A stretch of DNA of 64,000 nt from Desmodesmus armatus (lineage: Eukaryota; Chlorophyta; Chlorophyceae; Sphaeropleales; Scenedesmaceae). This document shows, one piece after another, positions 52,100 through 63,600 of this stretch. Under the pieces are notes generated by a model. The model worked only from the letters and a program-made list of their open reading frames with translations. It did no database searches and was not told the DNA's origin. The position numbers and the translations under genes are program-made. Every line of letters starts with the position of its first letter. Within the stretch, counting starts at the first letter, position 1. Where the stretch lies: NCBI GenBank assembly GCA_007449985.2, contig VIIQ02000222.1, forward strand, positions 62,001-126,000, given 5' to 3'.

Positions 52100-53047
52100 A
52101 AGGGGGCGTTGACTCCCATAACTCCCTGTCCCAACCCTTGGGGCGGAGGGGTAAATGGTGGAAGTTAGTGATTCTGATTGCACAGCTGTGTTGTACGTGG
52201 TCTGAAGGGGCCAATGCAACATAGTGGATGTTTTAACTTCTGTTGACTCCCAACTTCCCTGGTGTAGGCGGGTTTCCTTTGAATTTTAACTCCCAACTTC
52301 CCCCAAAAGACCCTCATCAGGGAGTTAGGGGGAGTTAGGGACCCAATCAAGGGACTTAGCATTGGAATGTCGCAAGGGTTATTTCCCGCCCTTTTTTGGA
52401 CGCAGGCTCCACCCACTACCGTCTGACCCAATGGCAACTTCTTGTGCTGCTGTGGGGTGTTTGCAACCTTTTATCTGTAACGCTATTGTGGCAAGATCCA
52501 GATCAACAACAGCATGTCAGGGACATAGCTATTCCATCCACACAGATGACACTGCTGCTGTCTATGCATACAGGATTGAGCCCTCTACGTCTCCTTACGT
52601 ACGTGTTGACTCACAGCCCAGGCTCACAGTGAACAGCTTGCTGCCAAGCCCACCAGTCACTGGCAGTGCCACATACAACCCTACATACAACCCACGGCGG
52701 AGCCTTGGGGACCCCTGGCCCTCACAGGTGCACCTCCTGTGTTCTGTGCAGCTAACTCCCCTAACTCCCCGGCTAACTCCCCTAACTCCCTGCGCATGCC
52801 TTGCCACTAACTGCCACTAACTCCCAACTTCCCTGGTTTACGCGGGTTTCCCTTGAAATTTAACTCCCAACTCCCACCAAAATCCGCCCATTTTTTTGAA
52901 ATATTTGGAAGTTAGTGGGAGTTAGTATAACCATAGCCTTGCGAGACTGATTAAACTTTATCTGTCATTTTATATTCACTAACCTCCACCATTTACCCTT
53001 CTGCCCCAAGGGTTGGGACAGGGAGTTAGGGGAGTCAACGCCCCCTT
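52100..53047. mobile_element. Non-autonomous DNA transposon, 948 bp, 8-bp target duplication
   Basis: Ends are perfect 18-bp inverted repeats (AAGGGGGCGTTGACTCCC left, its complement at the right end). The inverted similarity extends about 70 bases inward, through CTGTCCCAACCCTTGGGGC and GGTAAATGGTGGAAGTTAGT. The flanks are the identical octamer GACAGATG at 52092-52099 and 53048-53055, a target-site duplication. Subterminal direct repeats of AACTCCC and a longer pair (CAACTTCCCTGGT...GCGGGTTTCC) occur at about 52238-52310 and 52812-52885. An 8-bp duplication fits hAT, P or Novosib-type elements. The only internal frame (52362-52820) has no transposase motif, so it must be mobilised in trans. 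Confidence 0.93.
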
Positions 53048-53055
53048 GACAGATG

Positions 53056-53579
53056 GCGATTCCCTCTACCTGCATCTCACAACGGTTGTGATCCAAGCAG
53101 GGGTTTTTACAACCTTGCAGCACCCTTGTGCCTGCCTTCACGCACCCAGCACCGACAACTGATAAGACAAGTCAAGTTGTGACAGGTCCTGGTAAAGCCT
53201 GGTCCCGCGTCAGCAGGGTTGTACAAACAGCGCAAGGGGTACCAGAACTCCTATATGTAGGTTTGCATCATTCAATCCTGCGATCATAGCGCGTGTTCCT
53301 CAGTCAAGCAACCGCTGTCTCACAGCCCGCGTCGAAGGTTCTTCCGACAGGCTTGTCGATCCCCAACAGAAGCTTTAGCTGGGTGATTGGACGCATCTTT
53401 GTACCGGAACACAGCTGCGGGTGAGGCGCACGGCTCGGTAAGAGAGGATTCAGCAGAAGGTGACGTCAGTGCTGCTTGCCTTCCTGCACAAGTGCAGCTC
53501 TCCAATGTCTCTCTCCCTGTGACAAATGCAGCTTGCACGGAGAGTAACACAAACACTTTGCCACTTGGATGGCTGCAGG
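53056..53579. other. Intergenic region 5' of LRR copy 3
   Basis: No gene seen. Probable promoter and 5' UTR of the downstream LRR gene. Confidence 0.35.
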
Positions 53580-55634
53580 ATGGCACACGAGGGGCCGCAA
53601 GCTTCACTACTCCTGCAGCTCCCCGACCCATGCCTGCTGGCAGTGCTGCAGTGCTTGGCAGACGACCCAGCCAGCTTGTGCAACACTGCCAGGGCCCACA
53701 GCAGGTTGCACCAGGCAGCTGTGCTGGCCCTCAGCAGCATCAGTGCAGTGATCAGGACCCAGCAGTTGGTTGATGACAGCCTGCTGCCCTACCTTTCAAA
53801 GTACGGCCAGCATGTCAACAGCATGGGGATATACTCTTTGCCCCACGTGACCCTGCGTCAGCTGGGCCCCATGGTGCAGCTGACCCAGCTACATCTCCGC
53901 CAGCTTGGTCTGCAGCTGCAGGCAGGCGATGGTTTCCAGGGCGTGCTGGGGCTTGCTGGGCTGCCCCTGAAGCAACTGCAGCTCAATTTCTGCACCTTGC
54001 TTGGCGGGCAGGCGGGCCTGGCTGGAGCGCTCTCACCGCTGCCTGGGTTGGAGCACCTCTGCATGCACTATGTGATGTTGCAAAGGCAAGGTCATGTCGA
54101 GATCGGCTTCCCATCTGAGATGCTGCAGCCCTTGCAGCAGCTGACATACCTAGAGGTCGCTGGCAGGTGTGAGTCTCGACAGGGCATCCCACAGTCCCTG
54201 AAAGCGCTGACACGACTGGCTCACTTGGATTTCGCGCGTGTGCACGGCATGTGGCCCCTTCGACTTGAAGCTGATACGCTGTCTACATCACAACTTACAC
54301 ACATGGCGTTGCCAGGTGGCGTTCTGTTTGCGCCTGGTGTCCTGGCTGGCAAGACCCGGCTGCAGCATCTGCACATGCCGAGTTGCAGAGTTGATGGTGG
54401 TGCAGCAGGGGTGGCACAGCTGCTGTCTGAGCTGCAGCACCTGCAGCAACTGACACATCTGAACCTGTCAAATGGTTTGTGTCACACAGCGGCTGTCAAC
54501 GAGAGCAACCGTCAGGAAGTTGCAGCTGCCTTCTCGGCGCTGACAGCCAGCAGCAAGCTGCAGCACCTTGACATTAGCAGGTGCACGCTGCCAACAGGCG
54601 TTTGGGAGCATCTGTTCCCTGCTGGCAGGCAGCTGCCAGACCTGCCGTTGCTGCAAGTTTCATACTGTAGGGCACCATCAGGTGGCTTTGCTGCAGCCCC
54701 TGAAGGCAGTTTCCTTGCACGCTGCTGCCCTGGCCTGCAATCTTTGTACATGCTGGGGTTGAAGTGCGGGGTTGGACACCTAGCCGCATTGTCCCGGCTG
54801 ACTGGGCTGCACACACTCCACGTGACTGTGGACGAAGGAACGGACCAACAGGTTTGGGACTGCTGCCAGCTGACAGGGCTGAGGCAGCTGAATCTGGAGG
54901 ACAACGGGTATGCAGATGCAGACGGGTTGCTGCTGCAGCTAACTCAGTTGCGGCACCTGCAGCGGTTGAACTTCACCGTCATGAACTGGGAGTACAATGA
55001 AGCATATGCGTGCGAGGACCAAGAAACGTATCCCCGTGAGGTGAGCCTGCCAGTGGCCCTGTCTGATGCTGTCCTTTGCATGCATTCCCTCATCAGTGAC
55101 CCTCAGCTAAAACACGGGGTTGGTGTTGTCCAGAGGGCATGCAAGTGCATCATGTATTAGTAATGCGTCATCATGGTGGGTGCATGGGTGGCTTCAGCGC
55201 ATTGTGCAGGCACATCCTGCTGCTTGCCCTTTCAAACGAATGTTGGGTCATGACAACCAACAAGCACGCTGGGTGGGCGCCGGCTTGGCAAGCGCCTTGT
55301 CAGCACACACTAACAAACTCGTGTGTCACAACATCACACTTCTGAAGTGCTATTCAGCTGAATAAGCCTGATCAGGCTTATGGATTCCTTCCACTCACCC
55401 TGACAGCATATCTGTCACCATATACTTTGCCGCCCCCGTTGCTGTGCATGTGTGGCTGTGCAGTTGGAGCAGTGTGGCCCTGATGACGAGCCGGTGTGGC
55501 GCCAGCTACTGCAGCACTACCTGGACCACCCTCAGCGTGACGTGGCACAGGAGGCAGCTGAAGGACTAGAGGATTCCGATGAATCCTCGACCGATAGTGA
55601 CGATGGGTCCTTGGCTGAGAGTGACAGTGTGTGA
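53580..55634 (+). CDS. Leucine-rich-repeat protein, family copy 3
   Basis: Exons 53580-55040 and 55464-55634 (phase 0) give 543 residues. Start MAHEGPQASLLLQLPDPC is chosen by alignment with copies 1 and 2, although the frame is open 54 bases upstream. The F-box-like segment (LLLQLPDPCLLAVLQCLADDPASLCNTARAHSRL) is followed by LRRs (LPLKQLQLNFCTLL, LQQLTHLNLSNGL, SKLQHLDISRCTLP, CCPGLQSLYMLGL). The last exon has the conserved DDEPVWRQLLQHYLDHPQRDVAQEAAEGL and then a unique acidic Ser/Asp tail (DSDESSTDSDDGSLAESDSV), which is absent from the two paralogues. The intron contains a perfect 20-bp palindrome at 55362-55381. Confidence 0.85.
55362..55381. repeat. Perfect 20-bp palindrome
   Basis: ATAAGCCTGATCAGGCTTAT, in the intron of LRR copy 3. 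It is a short inverted repeat with no loop; function unknown. Confidence 0.6.
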
Positions 55635-57213
55635 TATGTGTGTCTTGTTTGCGGCGGGAGTTCGATTTGGGCAATGCGGCGCGGCGTTCTGCAGCACTCA
55701 CAAGCAGTTGGGAGTGGCTCGCAGCCGGGGAAAATGGTGCTGTTGGTGCTGCTGTATTGAGTGGCACGAGTCTTCTGCTACCAGCTGTTGCAACTGCTGT
55801 TGCCATTGTGCATGTGCTCGCTTTGCTAGCTGAGGCATGGACTGGACACTGAGGCAGCCAGGCGTGGCAGTGGCCACTTAGCAGCCATGACTGCTGCTTG
55901 CCTCAGTGTTCATCGCAGTGGTGCGTCTTGGAGCCACCTTATACTTGGGAACCGGCTGTCTGTGGCTGTGTAGTTTGAAGTTGTGTTGCAGAAGCCTTCT
56001 GCATACCCTCATGCTGCCTGGCTCAGTCACACACAGAGTCACGTGACTCACAGTCTCACAGTGTGCACACTGTGTGGCACACACGAGCACAACCGTGGTG
56101 GGCCACCAGCTGGTTCGTGCAGTTGGTGTCTTGAAGGCTGGCAATGTGTTGGGGATTGGCTCATTACTGTGGTGAGTGTTTGGAGAGATGTCATTGCTGC
56201 TCACTGCGAGCTGCTTGGTGTCTGGGGCTGTGTTTGCATGCCTTGTCAGAAAGCTCAGCTGCTTTTACTATGAGTATAGTATTGATGGTGGGGTGACATA
56301 AAAGTTGTATCCCCAAGACTGGACTGCTCTGGTTCATGCAGCTGTATTGTTGTGAGCAGTTCCTGAATAGTAGCACCCCACCTGTAACATTCATGCACAC
56401 ATAATGTAGTGTCACAAGCATGAGCAGCACCATGCAGCACAGACATCACTGCTATCAGCCGAAATCAAGCTGCACTGTGCGCCAATGCCTTGAACTGAAC
56501 TCAAACCAGCCACACGAACCATACATGAGGAAGAACACAGGGTGCGTGGCAGCATGAAAAGCCAACATCCTACTGCGCCTCACAACAACCAGCATTTTGG
56601 CGTCTTGCAGCCACAAATGTTGTAGCACGTTGCAATAGCAGCAGCATATGTCAAACATGCATCTCAGCCACTCTCAAACCGCACACACCTAGCTGTGCCA
56701 CGTACAAGGGCCACACACTAGCAGCACTGGTCACCAGCAGTGACACAGGACGATCCGTCCTAGCAGGCAAAATGTCAACTTCAGTGCTTGATCAACAGCT
56801 GGACAACATGAGCAACCCACATCCAAACTGCACTCACACTCAGCGACTCAGCCCGCAACAGAGTGCAGGAGGCTGCAAAGGGAGCCCCACAACCAGCCAA
56901 CTGAACAGCCGCCACGGCACCAACAACCATGTCACTGTCACCTCCCACATGGCCAGACACAACATCTGGCAGGCTTGAACAGGATATGAAGCACAAGAGG
57001 TGCCTTGAGCATCATGTCAAGGCTTGCACAGAGCAGCTTCCCGGCCCTCAGGTCACCAACCCAACCCAGTCAAAGCAGCACTTGCCAAGTTGGCCAGCCA
57101 CTTACTCACAGCAGATCCAAGTGAGTCAACTTGCAAGAGGCGCATGCTGCACAACTGTCAAACTCAGCCCCACAACCAGCCATCCAGCTGGCTATAAAGA
57201 CCACCAGATTCCA
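55635..57213. other. Interval without a supported gene
   Basis: Contains the 3' UTRs of LRR copy 3 (plus) and of the GILT-like gene (minus). Small frames on both strands show no domain. Confidence 0.35.
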
Positions 57214-59810
57214 CTAGTGCGCCACCGCCACACTGCCTCCAGGCACCACATCCTGACATACCTTGGGCAACTGCCCCTTCATCTTCATCGACAGGCTGGC
57301 ACAGATCATCTCCTTCCAGGCCTTGAGGTCACTGCCCACCGGGCAGTCCTTCCACTCACCCCCATCCCTCACACACAGCGTGTTACCCTCCACTTGGACG
57401 GTGCAGCTGGTAGCAATGCCTAGGGCAGCGGTGGTGGCAAAGTCGGATTCGAGGATGGCCTGGCGGCCGGGTGAATACATGCAGGCGACCATCTGGGTGC
57501 CCTCGACAAATGGTACTCCGGTCTCCTGCAGGGGCAGCAAGGAGAGGCGCATTGCACATGTTGTCAGTTGGGACGTAAGTGTTGCAGGTAAGGTACAGCT
57601 ATGCAGGGGGATACGTTGGGCAGTACATGCAGGCAAGCATCTGGGTGCCCTCAGCAAATGACACTCCCTTCTGCTGCAGGGGCAGCCAGGAGCAACAAGG
57701 TGATACAGGCTGCACTAGTGCCAACAGTACTGTTACTGATGGTGGCGCTTATTGCCGGCGTTGATGCAAACAGATGCATCATGACAGCGCTTGAAACGGG
57801 ACGGCCAGGCCATGAAAGCAAGTACACAGACATGCAGCTGGCAGGTGCACCCCCACCCTTGCCTTTCCTGTCGCTGTTACTCCCCCCCCCCCCCTGCCTC
57901 CCCCCCCTGCTCTAGACACAAAAAACTTTTTGAACTGTAGTCCCAGTGCTAGGTTGTAGCGAAGCAATGCCCCCTGCCATGGACCCCTCCCACGGCTGCC
58001 AGCCAGGCAGTGCCTCTCCTTTAACCCGTGTATCACTGCTGCCCTCAGCTCTCACAGACTATCTCCTCCCCCCACCCACCCACCCGAACCCACCCACCCA
58101 CACCCACTCACCCACACCCTGTCCCGGAATCAACACCTGTGCCTCCCACTCTCACCTTGAGGCACTTGGTTGCAGTTGCAAAGGAGCCAGTCTGGTCCAG
58201 CCCGGCATTGTTGTTGCACAGGATGAAGTTCATCAGCCAGTTGTACCTGAACACAGGACAGAACACCAACAAGAGCAGCAAGATAAGAGCAACAGCAGAG
58301 ACAGTACACATCACCATTGTACTCAGCTGGCCACTTGAAGCAAAGAAGTGTGGCTGGTACCGCCAAGGTTTCAGGTTGCTTCAATACTGTGTATGACAGG
58401 GCGAATCACAGCAACATAAAGCCAATGCGCTGCTGTTGAAAGCCAGGGAGTGGTTACCTGTTGTAGTCCTTGCTGTACTGCTGCACACACAGCTGCTGCA
58501 GGTCCCCTGCACACTCCTCATCACCGTGCTTGCACTTCCAGCTGCCATCATCCTGCAGCACCACATGTGTACAGCAGCAGCAGCATCAGATTGAATGGCA
58601 GCAGCAGTTTGCAGACATGGTGTGTGGACACAATCGCTGTCCACACCATGCGGCAGCACACACACGACGTGCTTACATATGAATGCTGGCGCCAACTGCC
58701 TGAATGTCCACTGCTGACTAAGCCAACCCGCTGCACTGGTGGATGACGGATGCTGCAGTGTCACAAGTGCAGCAGGGCTGGAACCAGCCACATGCAAGCT
58801 CATGCACGTGCAGACCTCCCCTTACTGAGCAGCCTGGTTGGCCCCTCATGGACAACAGCACCTGCTGCGCCGCAGCATCCAAAATAAACAGACCCTCCCC
58901 TCAAACACCTAAAACCTTGCCACGGTTGTAAACACCTCAACGGCCCATCACAACAACTGTGCTGAATAGCCAGCCTAGGAGCCATGGGCACAGCTGCTAG
59001 TGCCATTCCTGCACAGCTGCTGGCTGGGCGCCCAGCCGCACCGGGTCAAAACAGGGTGTAGTGCATACATAATTGTCTGGCCTGCGACCAACATCTGCAC
59101 GTGCAGCACCCCATGAGCAAGCAACTGCGCCTTTTACTACCTGGCTGTCGAGCCCCGGATTCACCACCCCACTGGTATGGATGGGGCCTAATGACTGCAC
59201 CACACCAGGCTTCGCTGCTGCTGTTCGCCTGAGATCAAGCTGCTGGCAGTTCCTTGGCCCTGTCGCACCTGCTTGGCACCGATGTAGTGCATGCGCAGGT
59301 TGATATTGTACTTCAGCTCGTCCAGCAGGGCAGCCATGTGGCTCTCACAGTATACTGCGTCCCTGTGGAAGCAAGTGACAGTGGGTGTGGGGTGACATGG
59401 TGTCTGAGTGTGTGGTGTGTGGGGTAGGGGGTGGAGTGGGGGTTCCAGGCTGTCACTGCAGCGACTGTTACTTGTGTCAGATGCAATCCCAAACACTTGA
59501 CAGCATGCACATGCGCATGCATGGAGTCCTGCGTGTGTAGCAGCAGCTGCACATGCCGGGTATATGCCACAAGATACCACAACCACAGCGGAAAGCACCA
59601 TGCGGTCAATCCTGATGGCAGCTATGCGTTCAAGAATACTCACGGGCACTTCGACATCACAAATAGGTCAACGTCCACCTTCGTTTCGCACACGCCCTGA
59701 GCACAAGGGTCACCATGATCAGCAGTGACAGCTGGACGACCTGCTGAAACCAGTGGTGCCCCTAGAAAGCATGTCAGAAGGAGCCAGACTGATAATTGAT
59801 GGGACTTCAT
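57214..59810 (-). CDS. GILT-like thiol reductase, secreted/vacuolar
   Basis: Minus exons 59810-59644, 59362-59269, 58552-58458, 58246-58156 and 57525-57214 join in phase (2,0,2,0) to give 252 residues. The N-terminus MKSHQLSVWLLLTCFLGAPLVSA is a signal peptide. GILT-family features: VDVDLFVMSKCPDA (beta strand and active-site position), KYNINLRMHYIGAKQ, the family signature CKHGDEECAGDLQQLC (compare CQHGEEEC), NFILCNNN, and a C-terminal ICASLSMKMKGQLPKVCQ. Family enzymes reduce disulphides at acid pH in lysosomes or vacuoles. Here the active site reads CPDA instead of CxxC, so the resolving cysteine is missing; a nearby Cys (CPDAVYC) may substitute or the protein may be catalytically changed. 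The last exon is read through to the TGA because the CxxxC end of the family falls just past a possible donor at 57261. Confidence 0.82.
57597..57696 (-). repeat. Duplicated 5' part of the last GILT-like exon within intron 4
   Basis: About 80 bases here match the acceptor and first 60 bases of the last exon (57470-57540): GGGTGCCCTC, CATGCAGGC and CTGCAGGGGCAGC are shared. On the minus strand it reads CTGCAG|AAGGGAGTG, giving KGVSFAEGTQMLACMY where the real exon gives ETGVPFVEGTQMVACMY. It then leaves the frame at a Pro-rich end. A relic or alternative first half of the exon. Confidence 0.75.
58616..58652. repeat. Short perfect hairpin
   Basis: CATGGTGTGTGGACA and TGTCCACACCATG flank a 7-base loop just upstream (minus sense) of the GILT-like exon 3, in intron 2. 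Confidence 0.6.
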
Positions 59811-60638
59811 GATACTGCAGAGACCGGAGGAGGATTGCAGGACGTGAGCTGTGGTGTCGGAATGTGTGTGATCTTGCAGGGGAATGCTGAGAATGTGGGA
59901 CAAAGTGGCTTAATACTGCACCGCACCGGTTGTCGCAGTGTGTGTGCAAAATGATGGCAGCTGTACGAGCTGTGCAGGCCCTTGTGGTGTCTGAGAGTTC
60001 AACTTCGATGACAGCTGGGCTGTGCTCTCAGGCGCCGTCCGCTGACATCCTGCTGCAGCATCCTAGCCATTGCACTGGCAGCATCAAACTTGAGCCTAAG
60101 TCAGATGATATTGTGAAATTAGAGTCCCTCACTGGGACCAATCTCTGCAGCAAAACATCTTGGTATCTGGACGCGTCGCCACACTTGCTCCTCCATCAAG
60201 ACACAGCAACTGTACACCAATACACTGGTAGAACCACCACTGCACACCAAAAGAGCTGCATAAACTCCAACAGCACTCGATGACGGCTACACGACTGAAT
60301 GCAACCGCACCCCTCCCCGCACCCCAAACACCCAGGGGGGAGGGGGCCCTCCAATTCATACCAACAGACGCACAACACCTTGCTGTGCACAACTGCATCA
60401 CACTACACACGGTGCACTGGCTGGACGCTGCGGCAGTGCGTGTGCAGCATGCCCCCAGCCTCCACCTGCTGAGCCAACAAAAGAGGTTGCTCCTCAGGTA
60501 TAACACACAGGCTTGCTCCCATCCACCACCCACCAACCCACAGAAACTTCACACTCACACTTGAAGGCACCCCCTACCCATCCCCCCTACTGCCATACAC
60601 CCCCTCCTCTTGACGAACAGCACTGGGACAGCACGCCC
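59811..60638. other. Intergenic region between GILT-like and LRR genes
   Basis: Both neighbours are on the minus strand, so this holds the LRR 3' UTR and the GILT-like promoter. A plus frame at 60280-60564 shows no domain. Confidence 0.35.
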
Positions 60639-63600
60639 TCAAGCAAGCTCAACATTCACATCACACATCGGCATGCTGTCCAGCACAGCGTACGCCCCCC
60701 AGCGCTCCATCTGATTATGCAGCCAGTGCGGCAGGTGCACCGTCATCAACCCTTTGAGCTGCGCCAGCGCCTGCACATCCGGCATAAGCTCCAGCACAGA
60801 CCCAACATGCCAGCGCAACTCACGAAGCTTCTGCAGCCCTGTAAGGCCCAACAGCGATCCGTGGGTCAGGGACTGGTTCCCGATCCCCACGATCGACAGG
60901 CTCTCCAGCTGCCGCAGCTGCGTCTGCGCTGCTACTGCTGTCAGCACAGCATCGCTGAGCCAAGGTAGGTCGATGAGTTCCAGCATGTGCAGCTGCTCTG
61001 TGTGCTGTAGGAGACGCAGCAGGGGCTGTGCAGTTACGACAGGGTCGGTGTCATCGCTTGGTGGGTCAGCAACAGCGTCGCTGGATGCTGTCCATACGGG
61101 ACGGCCGTGCTTGTCGCGCTGGCCCTTCAGCATGCTGCCCATGTAGCACTTGGACAGGCTGAGGGTCCTCAGCGCAGGCCTGTGCAGCACAAACACAGCA
61201 CAAGGAGAGTTGTTTTCCACATGGTCAGACACCAGGGGGCAAAGACACAATAGAGCCAAGGCCCCCACATTGAGCTACACAGTTGGCGTTGATACTTCAC
61301 TGTATCAATCATTATGCTGCATGTAGAAGCACCCTATCAAAGCACATGGCAATTTCTGCAGGAATTGCAGTTTGCTGAAAGTTGGGAATGAGAGCTGTGC
61401 AAGCTGCGAACAAGGCTGAGGCCTTACTCAAGTGCAGCAGCGCACATCACAGCCACAGCAGAAGCCGCCACAGCAGCTCCAGCACTCACCCGCTGCGCAT
61501 GCAGCCGTCAACCGGCACCCCCACATAGCAGCTCGCCAGCTGCAGCTCCTGCACGCCAGCAGGCAAATGCTCCAGCAGCACCACAGGCAAGGAGCCCCCT
61601 GGGCTGGTTGGTGGCTGCTTCAGGCCGCTGCAGCCGAGAGCCAGTATGGTGTTGGCTTTGCTGGGCGTCTGGAATTGCAGGACGAGGCTGGTGAGGCTTG
61701 AAAGCCTGCTCAGGCCCTCCCAGGACGTCTCGGACACCGCCAGAGGGGGCAGCCCAGAGAGCTTCAGCGCCTGCATGTACAGAGAGGGTGAGTAGGTAGG
61801 TAAGTGAGCGAGTGGGTGGGATGATTGGGTGCCAGCGATTCACATGACGCCCCATGGGTCGTGGGGTGCAGTTGGTATGAGGCCACGTGGGAACTAGGAA
61901 ATCACAAACATAAAGCAAGGGCGCCGCCCATGCATCAGGATGATACGATGCTGCCATCTTTGCATTGACTGCTTGGATTACTGTCAGCGTCCCAGCAGAA
62001 GCAGACGTTGCTGCAAGCCTTGGCTTTCGTACACACATGCAGACAGCACAAGGCTGGAAGCACATCTTCAACGTTCTCTCACGGCAACTGGTGCTGAGCA
62101 TTGTTTGCTATTGCATACCTTCAGGTGTGGCCAGGCTGCCGGCAATACGGAGACATCACCCCAGAGTGTTACAGGCGGTTCCTGCTGCTTCCGCCAGTAG
62201 TCGAGGAGGTGTGGCTGCTGCACACCGGCAAGAAAAAGGCATAGACACATGAACACCAAGTGGTGCACAAGCAGAAAGGTGCTGATCTGCTCCTGGGCTG
62301 TCGAGGTGCATGGCAGCACAACAAGCAGCATGCACCAAGCAAGCACGCATGCACAAGGTATGGCTGATGCCGTGCCCGCAACACAACCCGCCTTAGCTGC
62401 TACCATTTTGAACCATCGCTGCTCGCATGGGCGCCAGCAACACTCACAGGCGCCAGCGCATGGTCCACAGGAAGTCAACTCCCTGCGCGTCATGCGCTGA
62501 CCCCTTGTGTGCTTTGCACAGCATGCTAAACGTCAGCTGCGCAACACTCACCGTACTCTTCCGCCGCTTGCCCACGCTCTGGCACGCGCCCGTCAGCACA
62601 CGCTCCAGCTTAGCTTGGGGCGGCGGCGGAACAAACTTGAGCTGCATCAGCTCCATGGGCTGCGACACCTGCAGGAAAGATGCAGCGGGATGGTGTTGAG
62701 CCGGTGAACGACCCTATTCCATGTCCACATGTTACTTACAGGTTGCGGTGGTAGGATGCACCAATCAGGGCGCACAGCAGGCAGCATGTGCAGGGCATCC
62801 TACTGCTGGTGGTTGCTCGACTGGCTGCAGTTTTGGCTGTTCAGGTGCGGGCATGCCGTGCTTTCCACACAACGCCATGGGGCAGCAAAGCAGGGCCGTG
62901 CGCACCGGTACCTGTAGGGTCAGCTGCTGCAGCCCTGTCATCTGACTCAATGGTGTCAAGTCCAGGAACGGATAACTTGCACTCGCCTCAACCTACGCAC
63001 CACGTACAAACACCCTTTGAGCACCTGCAGAAACTTGCTATTCATCCTCATGCTGCATGTGGCGTGTGCTTGCAGCTCCCACGTCCAAGCTGAGGGATGT
63101 GTGACAGATACTATGCAGGCAAGAGTGTTCTTGCCTGCACAAAATGCTGACAGGATGCAACTGCTCACAAGCATTTGCAAGCGCGACCTACGCCCTTGTA
63201 TACATTCATGTTCATTTGTTGCTGTCCTCATGTGCCCCAAGCTCCTGCTTCACGACCATACTGCTCCGCCGCTGCTATGTACACACAGCATGCAAGCACC
63301 TAAGCTAATACAAAGCCCAACATGACAGTATTTCAACAAGCATGTGCCACATGCCTCCATGCTCACCACGTGGAGGGCTGTCAGCTGGGTCAGCACAGTC
63401 AAGTCTGCCACATGCTTCTGCGCAATTGACAGCTTCGCCAAGGTCAGCCCCCTCAGGGCAGCAGGAGGCCGGCTCAGCAGCTGTCTCAGCATCGTGTCAG
63501 CTTGGTTAGCGTTGCCAGCGGCCAGCCTGCAAGTATGAGGTGACGTGAGAGGCGGAGAGTGCTGGATATGGATTGCTGGCATACCTGGCGGCGTTGGGCC

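Noticed and set aside
52362..52820. 152-codon frame within the transposon
   Set aside because: No transposase or conserved DNA-binding pattern beyond a vague MATSCAAVGC start; most likely non-coding.
53320..53631. Minus-strand frame over the 5' end of LRR copy 3
   Set aside because: Antisense shadow overlapping the real start; no features of its own.
62448..62482. Small exon in the right-hand LRR gene encoding GVDFLWTMRWR
   Set aside because: Good splice sites, but including it leaves two extra bases and puts a stop into the next exon. Skipping it keeps all phases.
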